From: Avena insularis
Taxonomy: Eukaryota; Streptophyta; Magnoliopsida; Poales; Poaceae
Length of the DNA: 64,000 nucleotides
Reading direction: 5' to 3'
NCBI GenBank assembly: GCA_023614405.1
Contig: CM042687.1
Coordinates: 68,430,992 to 68,494,991, forward strand
This document shows, in pieces, positions 57,923 to 64,000 of this stretch (position 1 is the stretch's first letter; every line of letters begins with the position of its first letter). The notes below the pieces were generated by a model, which made no database searches, was not told where the DNA came from, and saw only the letters and a list, made by a program, of their open reading frames with translations. Made by a program: the position numbers and the translations under genes.

Positions 57923-58975
57923 TTACCACCTATATTCCTCTATTATTGCATTGCTCCTCGGGTTCTTGTTTCCGAAAGAGGGATAGAAGAGGAATTTTGC
58001 ATTCTAAAAAAAAGTTTAAGTATGTTTGGGGCTAGATGTTTGAATGAATGGGTGGGGTGTTTGAATAGATGGGCGGGATATTTCGGCTCTCTCTCTAAAT
58101 TTTGGAGATGAAGATTCTAAGGTACGCTACTCCCATTCCCACTTGGGGTGCTGTCCCCGTCAGATAGACCCAGACGCCTATACACTTTCGAGCATTTAAT
58201 GAGTTGATAGACATCTATCGTCTTTCAAATAATATGACCAAGGTCATGAGTATATTTTCTTTTTTTGACTTGCACAACCATAGTTGCTGATACCGTGGCC
58301 ATGTTTTATACTCTATATATTGGATGCATCTTGGCCAATCAAGCTTTGCTTACCAAGGGAAAATACAAAAAAATTCCAAGTGACAACATTGTTTTTGGTT
58401 GTGAAGCAACTTTAAAGATTATGGATCAATATGACATCATGCCAATTGTCACACAAAGTAACATGTTTAATGGATAAACCCTATCAATCTTACTGGCTAA
58501 ACTCTTGCAATAAATTGACAATATGGCAGTTTACTAAAAACATGTCAATTTTAGTAACATGGTCTAGAGAAATGATGGAGAAGACTCTAAAACGATGTAG
58601 AAGTGTGTTTTGAGGTTTGTGCATAGTGTTTATTATGCAAAATACTATCAATGGTATCTTCAAGCATTAGATGCTAATAGAATGGAAAAGAAGATGTGAC
58701 GGCTAGCAATGTTGGGATTCACGAGTCTTGATCTAATGATCAATATTCAAAGTGGTAAGATAAGATAATATATGGCTCAAAATGACACCTTCCATAATTT
58801 CACACAAATTAATACATATATTTAATGGACAATGCATGAGTTTTATGAATAAGTTTCTGTGCTGATTTCGCCACTTTAACTAGTTCATCTCGGTTTAGCC
58901 AAAATTGGTCAATTTTGATCTATGGTCACTGACAGGGGGCCACCTATATGGTGGTGCCCAAAGCAGGTAAGGTCA
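57923..58975. repeat. Unit X3, lacking the telomere-like array
   Basis: The left part matches X2 closely (AATGAGTTGATAGACAT, CCAAGGTCAT, CAATGTTGGGATTC). From about 58760 it continues with GGCTCAAAATGACACCTTCC and goes straight to the right-hand motif (TTCATCTCGGTTTAGCCAAA, GGTCACTGACA) with no TTTAGGG tract. Beyond 58975 it departs from X1 and X2 into sequence preceding the CACTA-type ORF. Confidence 0.75.
58265..58477 (+). pseudogene. Short frame conserved between X3 and X2
   Basis: The X3 frame ends SDNIVFGCEATLKIMDQYDI followed by MPIVTQSNMFNG and TAA. In X2 the parallel text is SGSEATSKIMAQYDI then VTTVTQNNLFNG and TAA (55670-55758). An upstream match, YIGCIL.NQ.LLTKG, is open in both units, though X2 breaks between the two parts. 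Shared reading frame and stop suggest a decayed exon of an unknown protein. I do not recognise it. X1 has lost this part. Confidence 0.35.
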
Positions 58976-59444
58976 GAATTTTCAAAGTTATCCCTCCCCA
59001 CCCATTTGCGCTGTGTTAACATCCACCCTCCGCTGGCTAGACCCTCACCCCCTTGGAAGCCCACAACACAGACATGCTCACCGCCGCTTCTCATCTCACC
59101 ACCTTTCGCCCGAAGAAGATTTCCCTACCCGTCAGTGTTCTTGAGACGCAATAGTGGTCACGTGGATCCCACGGTAGGCCTTCTATCTCTTGCTCGATCT
59201 GGTTGGCAATTTATTTCCATTTCACCCGATATGCCTCCTCAAATACATAGTTTAATTTGTCCTCTGTCGACATGGTCATAGTTGATTCTAGGCTTGATCT
59301 ATGTTCTTAAGTACATTCGCCGATTATTGCTATCAATATGTTTGCTGAAATGCATGGGCATATTTAGTTTATGTATTCCATCTATTTGTTTCCTGCTTTT
59401 CTTTCACTAATTAAGAACCAATCTTGTATGTCATAATTAAACAG
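58976..59444 (+). other. 5' region of the CACTA-associated ORF, with candidate leader intron
   Basis: CT- and CCC-rich sequence (58990-59130) precedes a donor-like CCACG|GTAGGCC at about 59173 and an acceptor TAATTAAACAG ending at 59444, just before the ATG. A non-coding first exon is plausible. A short frame from the ATG at 59093 (MLTAASHLTTFRPKK) stops before the donor. Confidence 0.4.
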
Positions 59445-60031
59445 ATGGAGATATTTGGGAGGCAGGTTGCTCCATTAGGCAGCCCTAAACATATATTTGG
59501 TGTTGTACGATTTATTGAGTTTGTTAGATCTCATTGTGAAAACTCAGAAGTACATTGCCCTTGCCGCTTGTGTGTGAATCAGAGGGTGCTACCTCTCAGT
59601 ATAGTGGAAGACCATATTTATATGTTTGGGATGCTAAGAACATATGTTAGATGGATATTTCATGGTCAAGAATATGAACCGGGGTAAGAACATCTTTATC
59701 ATCCAAATCAAGTAGGGGAAGAAGATGTTGATCATCTAGATAAAATGACAGAGGCAGCTCCTGAGTATGTAGATCAACTTGTAGAAGGGGAGGAGAGAAA
59801 AAGTGCAAGATGCATGAAATGGGTTTCATTTCAGGTACTTACGCTATGTAGATGATAAGGTACTATATCTATAGAACGACAAATTTCCAGGTCGTGTGTC
59901 TTTGATGGTTCTCTTTAAATGTATCTGTTATCTACTAATCGCAGAAGCAGACAACCAAAAAGGACACGGATGGTAATGATGATGACCTATTCTGCTTCTG
60001 GATGGAGTCGATGCATGGCTACTTATCATAA
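59445..60031 (+). pseudogene. CACTA transposase-associated domain gene, two exons, one stop
   Basis: The ATG at 59445, directly after an acceptor, opens MEIFGRQVAPLGSPKHIFGV. Next comes FIEFVRSHCENSEVHCPCRL and CVNQR, then VEDHIYMFGMLRTYVRWIFH and GQEYEPG. The CPC..C cluster followed by V..H....G....Y..W..HG is the signature of the transposase-associated domain found at the N-terminus of plant CACTA transposases. TAA at 59685-59687 interrupts, but the same frame continues (HPNQVGEEDVDHLDKMTEAA) to KWVSFQ at 59834, a donor CAG|GTACTTAC and a 110-base intron. It resumes in phase at 59945 with KQTTKKDTDGNDDDLFCFWM and ESMHGYLS, stop 60029-60031. The catalytic transposase part is absent, so it is a truncated or exapted piece. 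Confidence 0.65.
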
Positions 60032-60905
60032 GGGGTATACTTTTAGTGCCGTATGTGCAGTCTTATGACCAATAGCCCAGCTGCAAAACTCTTGGGGTGC
60101 ACCTAAGATCGCTCTAAATATATGTAGAGCTATCCCATGATTGGTCCACTGCTGTCGTAGTTGTGTAATATGGAGCTACCTTATGATTTTTAGGCCTTTG
60201 TCAGCAGATCTGTAACTGGAAACTATTCCATACATTATCAAAGTAGTATATATGTGTGTTTCCTTTTTTGAGGCTTCCCAAGCGGCTTTTGAGACATCGA
60301 GATGGTGCCCTATGCTGGAACAAATGTCGTCTTTTCCTTTGCCAACCCTTCCCCTCCCTCAAATGTTGATCTTCAGAGTATATGTTTTCTGAGCTATAAT
60401 GTACTTTGTTTTTGATATTAATATATTAGCTCTTATGTTAAATTATTTTTCTTTGTGAGACGAATCCGTTTGATTCGATACTGGGCGATTTTTTCGGTCC
60501 TAGCAGAGGAACACGGGACGCTTTTCTCGGTCCTGGGATAGGAACACGGAACACCAAGGAAAAAAAGAGGAGGTAGGACATGGGTCCCGCATAATTTATT
60601 ATCCCACGCCACAACGTGTTGAATTTTTTTCAAAAAACTCGGGAATCTCTTCCTGCCGCTCTCTTGACACTATAGAAAAAGTGTAGTACTACTTCCTCTA
60701 CTACTTGTCGTAGTACTACTACTCCCGCTTCCCATCCTTTTCTCTTCTGACCAGCAACCTCCAATCGCTAGCTCCCATCATAAGTCAAGCAAGAAGTGTC
60801 ACCTAATCGGGATCTGTTCACCTAATTAGGGTATTTTCCCTCCTCTTCTCTGATCGATTGGGCCATTGGGTTGGGGTGGAGGTGGGGGTAGGTGGGATGG
60901 GAGGG
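60032..60905 (+). other. 3' flank of the CACTA-associated ORF and sequence up to B2
   Basis: 60032-60430 looks like untranslated 3' sequence (TTTGATATTAATATATTAGC). From 60440 the text is different: two copies of CGGTCCT(A/G)G(C/G)(A)(G)A(G/T)AGGAACACGG(G/A)A about 40 bases apart (60497 and 60531), then CT-rich sequence with CTCTTCTCTGATCGATTGGG and a G-rich run up to the B2 LTR. No gene is recognised. It could be the 5' flank of a gene interrupted by B2. Confidence 0.4.
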
Positions 60906-62326
60906 TGATACGCCCAATTTTCATCACCATTCTATATCATAATTTACCTCTAATCATTGATATATTTCATATTAAGAGGTGATACTTATGTTATTTCATC
61001 TGTTTTTGCATGTTGGATGATTCGTGGAAGATGAACTGTTGGAGTTAGGATTCTGATGGAAAAAGCGGTGTTTTGATGCAATTTCGCGATGATCAGAAAA
61101 ATACCAGAAAAACTACAGAAAATTATATTTTCCCAGAAGACAAAGGAAGCCAGAAGGGGAGGCAGAGTCGGGCCACAGGGAGCCCACACCCCCTAGGAGC
61201 GGGCCACCCTGGGTCGCGCCTACAGGGGGTGTGGCCACCCTGTCCCACCTCTGGCTCCGCCCTCTCGCCTATATCTTCTCCTCAAAACACTAAAGTTGGG
61301 GGAGCAACAACAGAAAGATTCCGCCGCCTCTACGGGGCGGAAAACACCGAGAGAGAAAGAGCTCTCCGGCAGACAGATTTCTACCGGGGAAATTCCTTCC
61401 CGGAGAGGAAAGATCGTCGCCATCAGCACGATAATCAAGCTAGACTTCATCGGGATCATCATCACCATTATCCACACCATCATCTCCACCAGCACCATCA
61501 TCACCACTCCATCCCGCTGTAACAATTGTGTTGAATGTTGCATAGTTCTTAGGGGAAACTTTCCTGGTGTTAATTACTATTGTAGTTGATGCTTGTGAGT
61601 GGGACCATTGAATTATTGTTTATGTTCAGATTATTATCCATCATTATATCATCTCTGATATTGATCCATATGATGTCTCGTGAGTGGTTCGTTTAGTTCT
61701 TGAGGACATGGTTGAAGTCATGTTGTCATTAGTGGATTTTTGTTGAGGTATTATTCAATGGTTTAATATTTAAGTTGTGGTGCTATTCTTCTAGTGGTGT
61801 CATGTGAACGTCGACTACATGATACTTAACCATTTATGGGCCTAGGGGAACGTATTGTGTATTTGGCTACTAATTGTGGGGTTGCCGGAGTGACAGAAAC
61901 CTAAACCCACGTTAGGAAACCTTTGCGCAAGGGAGTGTAGGATCTCAGAGTTTAAGGCTCTGGTTAGGTTTTTATCTTAATTGCTTTTTGTAGTTGCGGA
62001 TGCTTGCAAGGGGTTTAATCAAAAGTATGTATTAGTCCAAGTAAGGTCGGTACATTAGCACAGGTTCACCCACACAACACTTATAAAACCAAGGAAGATT
62101 AATGAACTATATGAAATGAAAGCACTTGACTGTATTCCCGTGTGTCGTCGAGAAATTTGGTCCTCATAAGTACTTCCACTGGCTTGTCTTTTGCTAAGAA
62201 AGGATTGGGCCACTTACTGCAATTATTTGATGTATTTATTTACTTGCACCTTCTTCTCCTCGTTGGGATCGACACTCCCATTTATTGAAATTAATACGAT
62301 ACACCCCCTATACTTGTGGGTCATCA
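60906..62326 (+). repeat. B2 5' LTR (1421 bp, with an ~85-bp internal deletion)
   Basis: TGATACGCCCAATTTTCATC to GTGGGTCATCA. Compared with the B1 3' LTR it lacks the stretch from TTTATTTCCTTGCTTTATCA to TAGTCAACA (B1 20769-20853), passing from ACTTGCAC directly into CTTCTTCTCCTC at about 62250. That explains the shorter length. The CAT/ACC-rich stretch is at 61455-61510. Confidence 0.88.
61271..61276 (+). promoter_or_regulatory. TATA box in B2 LTR
   Basis: CTCGCCTATATCTTCTCC, at the same place relative to the GC-rich block as 19788-19793 in B1. Confidence 0.6.
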
Positions 62327-62337
62327 AGACTATTTTC

Positions 62338-62355
62338 TGGCGCCGTTGCCGGGGA
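62338..62355 (+). other. Primer-binding site of B2 (tRNA-Asp type, intact)
   Basis: TGGCGCCGTTGCCGGGGA, 11 bases after the LTR end, the canonical site of Athila-related elements. Confidence 0.93.
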
Positions 62356-62443
62356 GTGAAGCGCTATTGGAAAGTGGAACTGGTAAAGGAAACTTCTACT
62401 ATGAGTATTGCTTTTTATTTTTGTCTGTTACTTTGTTTCCAAT

Positions 62444-63229
62444 ATGGATAACACACTTGGTTTCCTATTTGGGAAAACTACTATCAATGTTAGGGTAGTA
62501 GATGAACCACCACCGGTTGAGATAGATCCTTTTAAGATACCTACAAGAATTGTTTATCGTGTTATGGATAATTATTATCTTGCGGATGGAACTGTCCATC
62601 CTGGTGATGATTTGCTTTTTATCCATGAATTATGCGGGTTGTTTAAGTGTGCAGATATTACAACTGAACATTTGAAGAAGAAGTTACTCTCTATATCATT
62701 GAAAGGAAGAGCTGAAGAATGGTATAAGCTGCTGAAGAATGGACAGTCTATGGAATGGGAGGAAATAGTACCTCTCTTTTACTCTAAATTCTATCCTCCC
62801 AGTGAGATTCATAAGGATAGGAATCTAATATATAACTTTTGGCCTCGAGATGGAGAGATTACAACCCAAGCTTAGGGGATATTGAAGTTACTAATGCTTA
62901 AATGCCCTATTCATGAACTCCCTAACAATATTATTATTAATAACTTTTATGCGAGGCTTTCTCTTCATGATAAAGATTTACTAGATTCTTCCTGTGCTGG
63001 ATCATTCACATGTATGAAGGAAGAAGCTAAATGGGATCTCCTAGACCGTATTCAAGAGAACACTGAAGCATGGGAGAATGATAAAGGAAGAAAGTCAGGT
63101 ATAAATTATGATTATGAATGCATTAAATCTTTTATGGGAACTAATGACTTCTGTGATATTAGTACTGAGTATGGTCTTGATTCTCAAGTTCTAGCAAACT
63201 GCTTTAAGGCTTTTGCCTCTTATATTTAA
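62444..63229 (+). pseudogene. gag: Gag of B2, one nonsense codon
   Basis: The ATG at 62444 was chosen because B1 starts at the same place. It opens MDNTLGFLFGKTTINVRVVD, then LLFIHELCGLFKCADITTEH, KGRAEEWYKLLKNGQSMEWE and EIVPLFYSKFYPPSEIHKDR, the capsid-like retrotrans_gag region. TAG at 62873-62875 stands where B1 has the TGG of QAWGR. The frame then continues LMLKCPIHELPNNIIINNFY, DLLDRIQENTEAWENDKGRK and NDFCDISTEYGLDSQ, to a TAA at 63227-63229 where B1 has GAA. About 262 residues would be read. No zinc knuckle is seen. It would supply particle protein for a pol-less element. Confidence 0.85.
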
Positions 63230-64000
63230 ATCCCAAAAAAAAGTGTGGGACAAGTACCATGCACCTTATAAAGATATTGTTAATCATGTTCCTGTTAGAA
63301 GCACTGAAGTGTGTACTATTGATCTTATTTGCCTGAACCTTATATTGAGAAAGTCCCTTTTCCTGCTAAGGTAAAGGAACATTCTATTATAGCTAATGTG
63401 GTTAGCAAAAGTACAAAGAAAACTATGGAACCTGATGAGCAAATAAACATTGAACCTATAGTAGCCATTGTGAAAGATCTTGTAACTAAAAATATAGAGG
63501 ATGAACACATTGTCTTCTGTGAAGACGCTTCTAATATTTTCTCTTATCCTAGAAAAGCTAGGAAAACTAGTGTCCTAGTGCTTTCTATTAGAATTGGTGA
63601 TCATTGCTATTATGGTTTATGTGATATTGGTGCTAGTTTTAGTGCTATTCCTTATGAGATTTACAAGGAAATTATGCATGAAATTGGTCCTTGTGAACTT
63701 GAGGACATTGATGTGGTTATTCACCTTGCTAATAGAGAGACAATCTGTCCAATTGGCATTGTAAGAGATGTGGAGGTTCTTTGTGGTAAGATTAAATATC
63801 CTGCTGTTTTCTAGTACTTAGTTCAGAAGCTAGTAATACTTGTCCTATTATCTTTGGTAGACCTTTCTTGAATACTTGTGGGGATATTATAGATTGTAAG
63901 AAGGAGAAAGTTTTAACTAAGTTTGATGGAGAATCTTATGAGTTTAATTTCTACAAATTTGCTAAAAATCCTTATGAAAATGAATTGCCTAATGAGGATT
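63230..64000 (+). pseudogene. Protease region of B2, frameshifted, partial
   Basis: A two-base insertion near 63240 and a one-base deletion near 63330 separate it from gag. The frame from 63329 reads PEPYIEKVPFPAKVKEHSII, IEPIVAIVKDLVTKNIEDEH and the catalytic CDIGASFSAIPYEIYKEIMH, then GPCELEDIDVVIHLANRETI. A frameshift near 63810 ends it at 63814. The downstream GRPFLNTCG-type text is still recognisable in another frame to the window end. The catalytic Asp is kept. Confidence 0.8.

Larger units (their letters stand above)
60906..64000 (+). mobile_element. Element B2: second Athila-like copy, cut by window end
   Basis: Complete 5' LTR, perfect Asp-tRNA-type primer-binding site, gag and the start of the protease, all collinear with B1 at 19424-20930 (LTR) and 13898-15560 (internal). 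It has fewer lesions than B1. The rest lies outside the window. Confidence 0.9.

Overview
The window is nuclear DNA from a grass (Poaceae, probably a Pooideae such as a wheat, oat or ryegrass relative). The evidence is nested LTR retrotransposons with tRNA-Met and tRNA-Asp type primer-binding sites, a chromovirus polyprotein, Athila-like gag/protease reading frames, Arabidopsis-type TTTAGGG telomere-like motifs, a CACTA terminus and a CACTA transposase-associated domain. There is no prokaryotic gene organisation, and most short open frames are shadows. I see no intact host gene. Two places look like remnants of spliced genes: 21.7-23.2 kb on the minus strand and 59.4-60.0 kb on the plus strand.

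Layout. 1-0.6 kb: a decayed transposon-type ORF. 0.59-0.85 kb: an exact 73-bp tandem repeat. 0.89-1.32 kb: a CACTA element end. 1.32-12.97 kb (minus): element A, a decayed chromodomain Ty3/gypsy element of Tekay/Del type with two extra ORFs between its primer-binding site and gag. Its 3' LTR has lost its outer end. It sits inside the 5' LTR of B1 (12.97-20.93 kb, plus), an Athila-like gag-protease element without reverse transcriptase or integrase but with an extra acidic/coiled-coil ORF. 20.93-21.5 kb: a 32-bp minisatellite. 21.7-23.2 kb: exon-like blocks. 23.47-28.36 kb: unit X1, carrying a telomere-like array organised as a ~955-bp higher-order repeat. 28.4-29.3 kb: unassigned. 29.33-29.54 plus 41.32-42.61 kb: LTR D, split by element C1 (29.545-41.310 kb, minus, target duplication TGCTT). 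42.6-44.55 kb: repeat debris and LTR fragment E. 44.554-55.191 kb (plus): element C2, target duplication AATTA. 55.19-57.92 kb: unit X2 with a single-copy version of the array. 57.92-59.0 kb: unit X3 without the array. 59.4-60.0 kb: a CACTA-associated domain gene remnant. 60.906-64.0 kb: B2, a second copy of the B family, cut by the window edge.

How the parts relate. A and the C elements share the same primer-binding site type, similar LTR ends and a conserved ~150-bp module inside their LTRs. C1 and C2 carry only a zinc-knuckle ORF between very large LTRs (4.4-5.0 kb around ~1.85 kb). This suggests that the C elements are non-autonomous and were moved by an A-like partner. The X units, present with zero, one and about three copies of the same telomere-like block, look like stages of satellite growth. 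By eye, C2 is the youngest insertion (roughly 1-2.5% LTR differences in sampled stretches). C1, A and B1 are older (roughly 4-9% in samples). These are hand samples, not alignments.
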